64,000 bases of DNA from Nitrospirillum iridis (lineage in GTDB: Bacteria; Pseudomonadota; Alphaproteobacteria; Azospirillales; Azospirillaceae): assembly GCF_014205765.1 (NCBI RefSeq), contig NZ_JACIIZ010000008.1:1-64000 (forward strand), read 5' to 3'. Both the position numbers and the translations under genes were made by a program. Positions 9,198 to 18,083 of the stretch are shown one piece after another (positions within the stretch are counted from its first letter, which is position 1; each line of letters starts with the position of its first letter). The notes under the pieces are model-generated. The model had not been told where the DNA came from, ran no database searches, and worked only from the letters and a program-made list of their open reading frames with translations.

Positions 9198-9332
9198 GTG
9201 AAGCGTACGTTCCAGCCGAGCAAGCTCGTGCGTGCCCGCCGCCATGGCTTCCGCGCCCGCATGGCCACCCCCGGCGGTCGCAAGGTTCTGGCTCGCCGCC
9301 GCGCCCAGGGCCGCAAGCGTCTGTCGGCCTAA
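9198..9332 (+). CDS. rpmH: 50S ribosomal protein L34
   Basis: The 44-residue product has the canonical L34 sequence: [17 protein letters not shown] at the start and [16 protein letters not shown] at the end. L34 is a small basic protein of the large ribosomal subunit. The start is GTG, preceded by CGGAG. rnpA follows after nine bases, the conserved bacterial arrangement. Confidence 0.97.
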   Translation: MKRTFQPSKLVRARRHGFRARMATPGGRKVLARRRAQGRKRLSA

Positions 9333-9341
9333 GGCCGAGAG

Positions 9342-9788
9342 ATGGCGCCCCGGCGCATAGCCGTGGTGGGGCGCCTCTTGAAGCGGTCGGAGTTTCTGGC
9401 CGTTGCCGGGGCGCGCCGTAAATGGGCAACCCCCGGCCTGATTCTACAAGCCCGTGCCCACGACGATCGCCAGCGGCCCGCCGCCGGCGACGTTTTGGTG
9501 CGTGTGGGGTTTACCGCCAGCAAGAAGGTCGGCAACGCCGTCAAGCGCAATCGCGCCCGGCGACGCCTCCGTGCGGCCGTTCGTGCCGTGCTGGCCGTTC
9601 ATGGCAAGCCCAACAACGATTTCGTCGTCATCGCGCGCGGTGAAACCGTGACCCGGCGATATGCCGATCTGTTGGCCGACCTGACCCTGGCCTTGAAAAA
9701 GCTGGGCGCCTGGACCGAGGGCGCCCAGGCTGTCGCCGTGCCCACGCCGCCCCAGGACGTGGCCCGGCCGGAGCCACCGGCGTCATGA
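9342..9788 (+). CDS. rnpA: Ribonuclease P protein component
   Basis: This is the basic protein partner of RNase P RNA in tRNA 5' maturation. The family signature [18 protein letters not shown] spans about 60-77 and forms the RNA-binding helix. At 148 residues it is slightly longer than the usual 115-130, owing to a Pro/Ala-rich tail. Its stop overlaps the yidD start (ATGA). Confidence 0.96.
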   Translation: MAPRRIAVVGRLLKRSEFLAVAGARRKWATPGLILQARAHDDRQRPAAGDVLVRVGFTASKKVGNAVKRNRARRRLRAAVRAVLAVHGKPNNDFVVIARGETVTRRYADLLADLTLALKKLGAWTEGAQAVAVPTPPQDVARPEPPAS

Positions 9789-10114
9789 GCCCGCTGGCCC
9801 GCCTGGCGTCCCTGCCCATCCATGCCTACCGGTTGCTGCTGGCCCCTCTGCTCGGGCCCCGCTGCCGGTTCGAGCCCAGCTGTTCAGCCTACGCGCTGGA
9901 GGCCTTGGCCCGGCATGGCGGGGTAAAAGGCGGCTGGCTGGCCCTGCGGCGGATCGCCCGCTGTCATCCCTGGGGGGGCGGGGGACTGGATCCGGTGCCC
10001 CCGGCGGACCATATGGCGCCGAAATCGGACCTTTCTCGCAAAGTGGACCTTTTCCAGCGTCATTCGCCTGACATTCATTGCTGCCATATGGACGGGGGCC
10101 GCGCGGCCCGTTAG
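9785..10114 (+). CDS. yidD: Membrane protein insertion efficiency factor YidD
   Basis: This 109-residue protein begins with an amphipathic/hydrophobic segment ([13 protein letters not shown]) and contains [19 protein letters not shown] and RIARCHPW, both diagnostic of YidD, including its conserved cysteines. YidD acts at the inner membrane with YidC. The tail after GLDPVP (about 35 residues) is longer than usual and looks unstructured. The start overlaps the rnpA stop. Confidence 0.93.
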   Translation: MSPLARLASLPIHAYRLLLAPLLGPRCRFEPSCSAYALEALARHGGVKGGWLALRRIARCHPWGGGGLDPVPPADHMAPKSDLSRKVDLFQRHSPDIHCCHMDGGRAAR

Positions 10115-10237
10115 GGTCCTGCCGCGTTCGTCCTTGAGAGATTGCCGTCATCGCCGGCCGGTCCGCCTTGTCTTCAAGGGATGGGCCGGACAAGGGGGCC
10201 GGGCCGAAGAGGCCGGGGTTGTGTGGGAAGTGAATAC

Positions 10238-11965
10238 ATGAGCGATCAGAAGAACCTGTTCATCACCATCGGCCTGTCGGCCGCCATCCTCCTGGGCTTC
10301 CACTTCTTCTATGAGGCGCCGCGCCAGCGCGCCCTGCAGGAGGCGAAGGCCAAGCAGGAGGCGGCCCAGGCCCTGGCCGCGCCCAGCACCCCCGGTGCCG
10401 CCCCCACTGGCGCCCCCGGCGCCGTGGCCAGCGGTGGCGTCGCCGACGCGCTGCGCGACCGCGCCACGATGCTGACCGAGGGGCAGCGCATCACCATCCG
10501 CACCCCCCGCCTGGCCGGCACGCTGAACCTGCGCGGCGGCCGGTTCGACGATTTGAGCCTGCAGGACTACCGCGAGACGGTGGACAAGCAGAGCCCGGCC
10601 GTCACCCTGCTGTCACCCAGCGGCGCCGCCGGCGCCTATTTCGCCGAATACGGCTGGACCGCCAATGGCGCCGCCGTGCCGGGCCCCACCACGGAGTGGC
10701 AGGTGGCCGACGCCGGCGACCTGACGCCCGAGCATCCGGTCACCCTACGCTGGGACAATGGCCAGGGGCTGACGTTCGAGCGGACGGTGGCGGTCGACGC
10801 CAACTTCATGTTCACCATCACCCAGAAGGTGACCAATGGCGGTGCCGCCGCCGTCACCCTCTACCCCTATGCCCGCATCGCCCGCGCCGGCCACCCGCCG
10901 CTGCTCGGCTCCTACATGCTGCATGAGGGCCCCATCGGCCTGATGGACGGCACGCTGCGCGAAATCTCCTACAAGGACGTGGCGGGCGACATCTCCAAGT
11001 CCTTCGACACCAAGGGCGGCTGGCTGGGCATCACCGACAAGTATTGGCTGGTCAGCCTGGTGGCCGACCAGGGCAAGAGCCTGACGGCCCATGTCACCCA
11101 CCAGGACAAGGGCGACCTGTACCAGACCGACTATGCCGAGCCCTCGGTGACGCTGGAGGCCGGGCAGAGCACGGAAAGCACCGCGCGCCTGTTCGCCGGC
11201 GCCAAGGAGATGAAGCTGCTGGACGCCTACCAGGACAACCTGGGCATCCCGCTGTTCAACCGCGCCATCGACTTCGGCCATTTGTGGTTCCTGACCATGC
11301 CGTTCTCGCTGGCGCTGGACTTCTTCGGCCGCCTGCTGGGCAATTTCGGCCTGGGCATCATGCTGTTCACCATCTGCCTGCGCACGCTGATGTTCCCGCT
11401 GGCGCAGAAGCAGTTCCGCAGTGCGGCCAAGATGAAGAAGCTGCAGCCGCAGGTGGAGGAGATCCGCAAGCGCGCCGGCGACGACAAGCAGCGGGCGTCC
11501 GTCGAGATGATGGCGCTGTACAAGAAGGAAGGCGCCAACCCCATGACCGGCTGCCTGCCGGTCCTGATCCAGATGCCGATTTTCTGGTCGCTGTACAAGG
11601 TGCTGTCGGTCACCATCGAGATGCGGCACGCGCCCTTCTTCGGCTGGATCCACGATTTGTCGGCGCCCGATCCGACCAGCGTCTTCAACCTGTTCGGCCT
11701 GCTGCCCTTCGCCTCGCCGGCCTTCCTGCACCTGGGCGTCTGGCCCATCCTGCTGGGCGGCACCATGTTCCTGCTGCAGAAGATGACCCCCACCCCGGGG
11801 ATGGATCCGACGCAGCAGAAGGTGATGATGACCATGCCGCTGGTCTTCACCTGGATGATGGGCTCCCTGCCCGCCGGCCTGGTGATCTACTATGTCTGGT
11901 CCAACCTGTTCAGCGTGACGCAGCAGTACGTGCTGATGCGCCGCATGGGTGTGAAGCCCACGTAA
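10238..11965 (+). CDS. yidC: Membrane protein insertase YidC
   Basis: From ATG 10238 the product is 575 residues. It has an N-terminal anchor (LFITIGLSAAILLGF), a large periplasmic beta domain (about 100-350) and the conserved five-helix insertase core at the C-terminus (GIMLFTICLRTLMFPL, KEGANPMTGCLPVLIQMPIF, PAGLVIYYVWSNLFSV). YidC inserts and folds inner-membrane proteins alone or with SecYEG. The start follows a GGAAG site; the open frame upstream to 10142 does not resemble YidC. A strong terminator ends the operon. Confidence 0.96.
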   Translation: MSDQKNLFITIGLSAAILLGFHFFYEAPRQRALQEAKAKQEAAQALAAPSTPGAAPTGAPGAVASGGVADALRDRATMLTEGQRITIRTPRLAGTLNLRGGRFDDLSLQDYRETVDKQSPAVTLLSPSGAAGAYFAEYGWTANGAAVPGPTTEWQVADAGDLTPEHPVTLRWDNGQGLTFERTVAVDANFMFTITQKVTNGGAAAVTLYPYARIARAGHPPLLGSYMLHEGPIGLMDGTLREISYKDVAGDISKSFDTKGGWLGITDKYWLVSLVADQGKSLTAHVTHQDKGDLYQTDYAEPSVTLEAGQSTESTARLFAGAKEMKLLDAYQDNLGIPLFNRAIDFGHLWFLTMPFSLALDFFGRLLGNFGLGIMLFTICLRTLMFPLAQKQFRSAAKMKKLQPQVEEIRKRAGDDKQRASVEMMALYKKEGANPMTGCLPVLIQMPIFWSLYKVLSVTIEMRHAPFFGWIHDLSAPDPTSVFNLFGLLPFASPAFLHLGVWPILLGGTMFLLQKMTPTPGMDPTQQKVMMTMPLVFTWMMGSLPAGLVIYYVWSNLFSVTQQYVLMRRMGVKPT

Positions 11966-11995
11966 CGCCGGGCCTCACCACCTGACTTATATCCG

Positions 11996-12038
11996 GCCTG
12001 GGGGCATGGGACGATGGTTCCATGCCCCCAGGCTTTTT
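11996..12038 (+). terminator. Strong rho-independent terminator after yidC
   Basis: A perfect 14-bp stem (11996-12009 with 12020-12033) with a 10-base loop is followed by five T residues (12034-12038). It separates the rpmH-yidC operon from engB. Confidence 0.93.
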
Positions 12039-12070
12039 GTCCGACCGTTGTCCTGAAGAGAGTATGGCCC

Positions 12071-12736
12071 ATGGCCGCCGAACTGCCCCCCCTGCCCGTC
12101 CTGCAGCCCCCCACCCGCGAAGCGCTGGAGCAGGGCCGCCTGCTGTTCGCCCGGGAGTGCGAGTTCAAGTGGGGTGCCGCGGCCCAGGGCGACCTGCCGC
12201 CCCAGGGCCTGCCCGAGGTGGCCTTCGCCGGCCGGTCCAACGTCGGCAAATCCAGCCTGGTGAACGCGCTGACCGGCCGCAAGACTCTGGCCCGCACCTC
12301 GCACACCCCGGGCCGCACCCAGCAGCTCAATTTCTTCGACCTGGGCGACCGGCTGTCACTGGTCGACATGCCGGGCTATGGCTACGCCAAGGAAAGCAAG
12401 GAGAAGGTGGCGGCCTGGAACGACTTCGTCCGTTCCTACCTCAAGGGGCGGGTGACGTTGCGGCGCTGCTGCCTGCTGATCGACAGCCGCCATGGGCTCA
12501 AGCCCATCGACCTGGAGGTCATGGCCATGCTGGACAACGCCGCCGTGGTCTACCAGCTGGTGTTGACCAAGACCGACAAGCTGACCCGCCAGGCCCTGAA
12601 CCACGTGCATGCCGCCACGGCCGGCGCGCTGAAGAAGCACCCCGCCGCCCATCCGGAAGTGCTGTTCACCAGCAGCGAAACCGGCCAGGGCGTGCCGGAA
12701 CTGCGCGCCAGCCTGGCCGCTTTAGCCAATCCGTAA
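12071..12736 (+). CDS. engB: Ribosome biogenesis GTPase EngB (YihA/YsxC)
   Basis: This 221-residue GTPase of the TrmE-Era-EngA-EngB group has a P-loop GRSNVGKSS, a switch region with RTSHTPGRTQ, G3 DMPGYGYA and G4 TKTD. It takes part in 50S subunit assembly. ATG 12071 with GAAGAG upstream is chosen; the in-frame ATG at 12014 lies inside the terminator loop and is unlikely. argB follows after 129 bases. Confidence 0.95.
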   Translation: MAAELPPLPVLQPPTREALEQGRLLFARECEFKWGAAAQGDLPPQGLPEVAFAGRSNVGKSSLVNALTGRKTLARTSHTPGRTQQLNFFDLGDRLSLVDMPGYGYAKESKEKVAAWNDFVRSYLKGRVTLRRCCLLIDSRHGLKPIDLEVMAMLDNAAVVYQLVLTKTDKLTRQALNHVHAATAGALKKHPAAHPEVLFTSSETGQGVPELRASLAALANP

Positions 12737-12865
12737 CACCCCGGCGGCCATGCGTCCGCTATGCTGTTCCCATCGCCGCGCCGGGAGCCAGGGGGGATTG
12801 CCCTGGGCCCGGGTCGGGTATAGATACGAACCGCCTTTCCATCCCGTGACACGGATCCCAACCCG

Positions 12866-13792
12866 ATGACCGCTGCCACCGCCGCTTCCGCTTCCCTGGC
12901 CGCTTCCCGTGAAGAGTGGCTGGGCAAGGCCCAGACCCTGTCGGAAGCGCTGCCCTATATGCGCCGCTATGCCGGCCAGACCTTCGTCGTCAAGTACGGC
13001 GGCCACGCCATGGGCGACGAACGCCTGGGTGAGATGTTCGCCCGCGACATCGTCCTGCTGAAGCAGGTGGGCATCAATCCGGTGGTGGTGCATGGCGGCG
13101 GGCCCCAGATCGGCCAGATGCTGGACCGCCTGAAGATCAAGTCGGAATTCATCGACGGCCTGCGCGTCACCGACAAGGAGACGGTGGAGATCGTCGAGAT
13201 GGTGCTGTCCGGCTCCATCAACAAGCAGCTGGTGCAGTTGATCAACGACCAGGGCGGCCAGGCCATCGGCCTGTCGGGCAAGGACGGTGAGCTGATCGAG
13301 GCCAAGAAGGTCATGCGCACCAAGCGCGACCCCGACAGCAATATCGAGCGGGTGCTGGACCTGGGCTTCGTCGGCGACCCCTACAAGGTCAACCCCGGCA
13401 TGATCCGCCGCATCCAGGACGCCGGCCTCATCCCCGTCATCGCCCCCATCGGCTTCGGCCCCAATGGCGAGACCTTCAACATCAACGCCGACACCGCCGC
13501 CGGCGCCGTCGCCGCCGCCGTGGGCGCCAAGCGCCTGCTGCTGCTGACCGACGTGGCCGGCGTGCTGAACAAGGAAAAGGCCCTGATCCCCGAACTGTCG
13601 GTGGAGCAGGCCAAGGCCTGCATCGCCGACGGCACCGCCAGCGGCGGCATGATCCCCAAGATCGAGACCTGCATCCAGGCGGTGGAGCACGGCGTGGACG
13701 CCTCCGTCATCCTGGACGGCCGCGTGCCCCATGCCATCCTCATGGAAATCTTCACCGAGGGCGGCGCCGGCACCCTGATCGGGCACAAGTAA
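12866..13792 (+). CDS. argB: Acetylglutamate kinase
   Basis: This 308-residue amino-acid kinase phosphorylates N-acetylglutamate in arginine synthesis. It has [12 protein letters not shown] (ATP phosphate lysine), [11 protein letters not shown] and a C-terminal [10 protein letters not shown]-like stretch, with [12 protein letters not shown] at about 210. The N-terminal ~20 residues form the extra helix found in hexameric, arginine-inhibited ArgB. A terminator lies 28 bases after the stop. Confidence 0.95.
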   Translation: MTAATAASASLAASREEWLGKAQTLSEALPYMRRYAGQTFVVKYGGHAMGDERLGEMFARDIVLLKQVGINPVVVHGGGPQIGQMLDRLKIKSEFIDGLRVTDKETVEIVEMVLSGSINKQLVQLINDQGGQAIGLSGKDGELIEAKKVMRTKRDPDSNIERVLDLGFVGDPYKVNPGMIRRIQDAGLIPVIAPIGFGPNGETFNINADTAAGAVAAAVGAKRLLLLTDVAGVLNKEKALIPELSVEQAKACIADGTASGGMIPKIETCIQAVEHGVDASVILDGRVPHAILMEIFTEGGAGTLIGHK

Positions 13793-13820
13793 GCCTTACT
13801 GCTTGCGTCAGGACGCGAAA

Positions 13821-13852
13821 CGCCGGGCGGCCCACTCCGCCCGGCGTTTTTT
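13821..13852. terminator. Terminator between argB and the convergent IclR gene
   Basis: A perfect 10-bp GC stem (13821-13830 with 13837-13846) has a 6-base loop and a run of six T residues on the plus strand. Three A residues precede it, so it may also serve the leftward IclR gene, which ends at 13855. Confidence 0.88.
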
Positions 13853-13854
13853 GT

Positions 13855-14667
13855 TTATGGCCTGGAAGCCGATGAACCGACCGCATTGGTCGGGGCATAG
13901 CCCAGCGTCGCAGAAATATTGCCGGCGGCGGCCTGCAGAAGCCGCCGGGCCGTTTCAAAATCAACCTTCTGCGACCCATCGATCAGCGCCAGAAACGGAA
14001 TGGTCAGCGCCCCGACGACATCCCGGTCGAAGCCGAACACAGGATAGCTGATGTCGGTCACACCGTGGGTGATCGGACTCTTGCGATGATCGAAGCCGTC
14101 CCGCCTGATGGTGGCCAGCCGTTCGGCCAACCAATCGCGATCCGCCGGCGCGCCCTGAACCGCCTCCGCCTCGGCGATGATATGATCGGCGCGGTCGGGT
14201 TTGGAAAAGGCCAGGATCACCTGCCCGGAGCAACTCCTCACCATGTCGATCGCCGCGCCGAGGCGCAGCGAAAACCCCCGCTCGCCGGGATTTTCCTCGC
14301 GCGCGATGACCAGCCCCTCGCCCCCATTGGGGACGACGAAATGGCACGACTGTCCCGTCTCGATCGCGAGCTGGCGCATCTCGGGCAGCGCCGCGTGGAT
14401 GAGGTTCTGCGCGGGGGTCGCGCGGTAGGCAAGGTCGAGCAGCTTATAGGCCGCCGTATAGCGATCCGATTTCGCGGATTTCTGAAGATAGCCCAGTTGC
14501 TCCATCACGATGACGACGCGGAACAGCTCACCCACCGAGCGGTTTAGGCGCGTCGCCATCTCGCTGACGAGTGCCCCGTCGCGTTGATTCGCCAGCATCT
14601 CAAGAATTTCAAACGCCTTTTCGATAGCTGGCGCGGCGTAGGTGCCCTTAGGGCCTGCTCGGGTCAT
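13855..14667 (-). CDS. IclR-family transcriptional regulator
   Basis: This 270-residue protein has an N-terminal winged helix-turn-helix (about 15-75; AIEKAFEILEMLA, VSEMATRLNRSVGELFRVV) and a C-terminal IclR effector domain (GQSCHFVVPNGGEGLVIARE, RSCSGQVILAF, GVTDISYPVF). IclR proteins usually control catabolic genes in response to a small acid or sugar. It is divergent from a TonB-dependent receptor, its likely target. The gene is less GC-biased at third positions than argB or dapD, like its neighbour, suggesting joint acquisition. Confidence 0.88.
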   Translation of the reverse strand: MTRAGPKGTYAAPAIEKAFEILEMLANQRDGALVSEMATRLNRSVGELFRVVIVMEQLGYLQKSAKSDRYTAAYKLLDLAYRATPAQNLIHAALPEMRQLAIETGQSCHFVVPNGGEGLVIAREENPGERGFSLRLGAAIDMVRSCSGQVILAFSKPDRADHIIAEAEAVQGAPADRDWLAERLATIRRDGFDHRKSPITHGVTDISYPVFGFDRDVVGALTIPFLALIDGSQKVDFETARRLLQAAAGNISATLGYAPTNAVGSSASRP

Positions 14668-15053
14668 GTATTCCCCCTGGTTATCAACGCGGACGGATTG
14701 AGCCAGTCCCGTCTCAAGATCGATCCACTTCGCGGTCGGCGTCCGTCAAGGCGGTTCACTGGCTGAGCCGCGCCCCGACGGACGGCAAGCGCCCGCCGCC
14801 CAGCCACATCACGCCTAGATCCGTCGGCTCCCCACCGCCTCTCAGTTCCCCATCGGCCGATCCTGCCGTCACCGATACCCCACATCCCCCGCGCTCGGAA
14901 GCCCTCCGGCCTGAGCCACAGCGGCGCAGGCCGGGCACGGCCGGACGACTCGGGCTTCGTTGCAGATATCCTAAAGTTCCGATTGCATATACGAGAACCT
15001 AATTGTACTGATGAAAAACATTCCGAACAAAAAAGCGATCAGGGAGAACGCTC
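14668..15053. promoter_or_regulatory. Divergent control region, IclR / TonB receptor
   Basis: This 386-base gap shows no convincing gene. Its right half (14965-15040) is AT-rich and probably holds the receptor promoter. An imperfect inverted repeat, GTTC at 14976-14979 and GAAC at 14995-14998, is a candidate operator for the adjacent IclR protein (inference). AGGGAGAA before 15054 is the receptor's ribosome-binding site. Confidence 0.4.
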
Positions 15054-17819
15054 ATGTCGTGTCGGCACCGCTTGTCTGGATTCACGCTGTTGGCTGGCCT
15101 GCCGCTGGCCTTGATTTGGTCCGCGCCGGCCATCGCACAAACGATCGACACCGCGCACCCCGCCCAGGGGCCGTCTGATACCCCCGCCGCCGCCCCAACG
15201 ACCAATCCGGAGGCGCTGGAAGAAATCGTCGTCACCGGCGTTCGCGCGAGTTTGAAATCGGCCGAAGCGATCAAGCGCGACGCGCCGGAGATCGTCGATT
15301 CCATCGTCGCCGAAGACATCGGCAAGCTTCCTGACCGCAACGTCGCCGAGGCGTTGCAGCGCGTCGCCGGCATTCAGATCCAGCGCAACTACGGCGAAGG
15401 CAGTTCGGTCGCGATCCGGGGCCTGACCCAGGTGCGTACCGAATTGAACGGCCGGGACATTTTCACCGCCGGCGGCGTCGACCAGCTGAATCTTGAAGAT
15501 GTCCCGGCTGAATTGCTCGCGGGCATCGATGTCTACAAGAACCCCTCGGCGGAACAGATCGAAGGGCAGCTCAGCGGCGTCATCAATTTCCGTACGCGCA
15601 AGCCTTTCGACTTCGATGGCTTCAAGTTCGCCGGCGGGGTGACCGGCAATTATTACGACCTGGCGGACAAGACCGGGCCCTCAGGGTCTGTGCTGGTCAG
15701 TGATCGCTGGAACACGGGCATCGGCGAAATCGGGGTGCTTGCCGACGTCGCCTATCAGAAAGACTACTTCCGCGACGACCAGATCACGACCGAGCCGTTC
15801 TACACGCTGAATCAGAGCCGCAATGCCGATGGCAGTTTCGTCAATCCATCCGATGCGGCCACCGCGGCGGCACTGGGGCGCTCAGGCCAGGTCACGACCA
15901 TCCCGCACGGCGGCGGCCTGAACAAGAACTACGGCAACCGGCAGCGCTTCGGCACCGATGTCGCCTTGCAGTGGCGGCCGAGCGATACGCTCGACGTCAC
16001 GGGCGAGGTGCTCCGTAACAATTACAAATTCAACATTCGCGGCAACGCCTTCTTCGCGACGACCGGGGATGGGGCCATCACGCCGCATCCCGGCGCCGAC
16101 TTCAAATTCGCCAGCAATGGCGATTTCATCAGCGGGACGTGGGACGACGTTCCGGTAGGGTCCTATGCGAGCCAGACCACGCGTGAGTCGACGACAACCG
16201 ATTATTCCTTGAAGGCGCACTGGACCCCGACACCGAACCTGGAGGTCACGGCCGACGGCCAATATGTCCGGTCGGACACCAGTCAGAGCAATTTCATCGT
16301 CCTCACCAATGGTCCCAACACCACTTTTCAACAGAATGTATCGGGCGACGTGGCATCGTTCTCCACCATCCCGGCAAGCAACACGACCAACGCCTCACTA
16401 TATTCAAACAACGGCTTCCTTGACGACTTCTCGAAGTCTTACGGATCGGAGAAGAGTGGCCGCCTTGACGTCAAGTACAGCTTCGACAATAGCGTGCTGA
16501 AGTCGTTACGCGCCGGATTCCGATATACGGATCGAAACAACTCGACGCGGGATACCGGCTATCGATATTCGAGCATCAATGGACGGGGCGAACTCGTCCC
16601 CTATGACCTGAGCGATATCTTTCGCGGTGACGCGAACGTGTTCGGAAGCGTGATCACCTTCCCCTTGGAGAACCTCAGCAATTACGCCAATACGCTTTCC
16701 TCGTTCGGAATCAACGGGGCGCCGGCGTACCTCCCCAGCGGCACGAACGCGCAGAGCCAGCAGACCTATGCGGAGTATGGGGCCGCCTATTTCGACGCCA
16801 GTCCCTGGTCGATTCCGCTGGATGGCAATATCGGCGTCCGCGTCGTCAAAACCAATGTGAGCGTGTCGGGATATTATCAGCAGGTGCCGCAGGTTGCGCA
16901 GCCTGACGGATCGACGGCGACCGGCGATCCCGAGTACGCCGCCATCGCGTTCAAGGATTCCTACACCAAGTTTCTGCCCAGCCTCAACCTGCGCTATCAC
17001 CTGACGGATAACCTGCAGCTCCGCATGGCGGCATCGACCAACCTGGCGACCCCCACCTTCTCGCAATTGAACCCCAGCCTGACGCTGACCGAACCGGGCC
17101 CGTCGCAGCACGCCGAGATCCATACCGCGACCGGCGGCAACCCGTTGCTCAAGCCGATGACGTCGCGCAACCTCGACGCCTCGCTGGAATGGTATTTCTC
17201 GGACCATGAGTATGTATCGGTCGCGGGCTTCTACAAAAAGATCAACGGATACATCCAGACCGCGATCACGCCCCGCGACATCACTTTCCCGGATGGGAAA
17301 ACATACACCTATCAGGTCACATCCTATACCAACGCGGCCGACGCGGAAGTGAAGGGGGCCGAGTTCTCGTTCCAGCAGTTCTTCGATTTCCTGCCGGATC
17401 CGTTCGATGGCCTCGGGATTCAGGCGAATTTCACCTATGTCGACTCCCAAGCGCCCAGCCCGGCCACCTCGGGCCCAGTCACCAATGTGCCGCTCGAGAT
17501 GTTGTCAAAGTATAGCTACAACCTCATTGGCATCTACGAGAAGGGACCGGTGTCGCTTCGTCTCGCATACAACTGGCGCAGCAAGTTTGTGGAGACGACC
17601 TCGGGCGTCGGCACTGGTAATCTGCCGATCTTTGACCAGCCTTATGGTCAGCTCGACGGATCGCTGACATATCAGGTGAACCAGAATTTCTCGCTCGGCG
17701 TTGACGCGCGCAATATCAACAACGCGCTCAAACTCTCATATTTCGGGATAAGCACGCGCCCGCGGACGGCGACCATCTCGGATCGGCGCTTCAGCTTCAC
17801 GGCCCGCGTCACCTACTAA
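15054..17819 (+). CDS. TonB-dependent outer-membrane receptor
   Basis: This 921-residue protein begins with a signal peptide (cleavage likely after about A28). A TonB box-like EEIVVTG is at about 56-62, a plug domain follows (VAEALQRVAGIQIQ, about 75-190), then a long beta-barrel ending in RVTY. The GKLPDRNVAEALQR type is typical of the large receptors of sphingomonads and Caulobacter that import carbohydrates or other organic substrates. The substrate is unknown; a divergent IclR regulator suggests a catabolic one. Codon use is visibly less GC-biased than in flanking genes, so transfer is likely. Confidence 0.92.
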   Translation: MSCRHRLSGFTLLAGLPLALIWSAPAIAQTIDTAHPAQGPSDTPAAAPTTNPEALEEIVVTGVRASLKSAEAIKRDAPEIVDSIVAEDIGKLPDRNVAEALQRVAGIQIQRNYGEGSSVAIRGLTQVRTELNGRDIFTAGGVDQLNLEDVPAELLAGIDVYKNPSAEQIEGQLSGVINFRTRKPFDFDGFKFAGGVTGNYYDLADKTGPSGSVLVSDRWNTGIGEIGVLADVAYQKDYFRDDQITTEPFYTLNQSRNADGSFVNPSDAATAAALGRSGQVTTIPHGGGLNKNYGNRQRFGTDVALQWRPSDTLDVTGEVLRNNYKFNIRGNAFFATTGDGAITPHPGADFKFASNGDFISGTWDDVPVGSYASQTTRESTTTDYSLKAHWTPTPNLEVTADGQYVRSDTSQSNFIVLTNGPNTTFQQNVSGDVASFSTIPASNTTNASLYSNNGFLDDFSKSYGSEKSGRLDVKYSFDNSVLKSLRAGFRYTDRNNSTRDTGYRYSSINGRGELVPYDLSDIFRGDANVFGSVITFPLENLSNYANTLSSFGINGAPAYLPSGTNAQSQQTYAEYGAAYFDASPWSIPLDGNIGVRVVKTNVSVSGYYQQVPQVAQPDGSTATGDPEYAAIAFKDSYTKFLPSLNLRYHLTDNLQLRMAASTNLATPTFSQLNPSLTLTEPGPSQHAEIHTATGGNPLLKPMTSRNLDASLEWYFSDHEYVSVAGFYKKINGYIQTAITPRDITFPDGKTYTYQVTSYTNAADAEVKGAEFSFQQFFDFLPDPFDGLGIQANFTYVDSQAPSPATSGPVTNVPLEMLSKYSYNLIGIYEKGPVSLRLAYNWRSKFVETTSGVGTGNLPIFDQPYGQLDGSLTYQVNQNFSLGVDARNINNALKLSYFGISTRPRTATISDRRFSFTARVTY

Positions 17820-17840
17820 AGCGGATCGCGGCCCCCTCTG

Positions 17841-17876
17841 TAGCCGGCTGCGCCACCGAATGGCCGCAGCCGGCTA
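17841..17876. repeat. Palindromic hairpin repeat (TAGCCGGCTGC family), copy 1
   Basis: A 12-bp perfect stem (17841-17852 with 17865-17876) lies 21 bases after the receptor stop. The same arm recurs at 59279-59320. It may act as a terminator for the receptor, but no U-run follows. Confidence 0.6.
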
Positions 17877-17947
17877 TAATCCACCGACACGGATGCGGGA
17901 GGCGACGTGTCATACTAACGGCATTTGATCGTGACCGCTCAAACGCC

Positions 17948-18050
17948 CCCTCAAGCGCCGGGCGCCGCCATCCGGCGGCTGGGCTGATCCTCGATTTCCA
18001 GTCCGCCTTCGGCCCCCAGAAATCTCCGGTGCCCGCAGTCGCGGGCTACC
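17948..18050 (+). repeat. Dispersed ~100-bp intergenic element, copy A
   Basis: This segment matches the reverse complement of 28104-28203 over nearly its full length, and its left half matches 59212-59262. It contains two short stems: 17964-17969 with 17974-17979, and 18031-18036 with 18041-18046. Both stems are kept in copy B with paired substitutions. No coding potential was seen. Confidence 0.75.
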
Positions 18051-18079
18051 GGCGGCACGAGTCAGAAACTCGTGCCGCC
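18051..18079 (-). terminator. Stem-loop after the DUF2336 gene
   Basis: A perfect 12-bp stem (18051-18062 with 18068-18079) with a 5-base loop lies five bases beyond the minus-strand stop at 18084. There is no T-run on either side, so it is either a rho-independent-like stop or a 3'-end stabiliser. Confidence 0.45.
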
Positions 18080-18083
18080 GTTA

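Noticed and set aside
12014-12070. ATG 12014 as the engB start
   Set aside because: It falls inside the loop of the yidC terminator, and the added residues do not resemble EngB.
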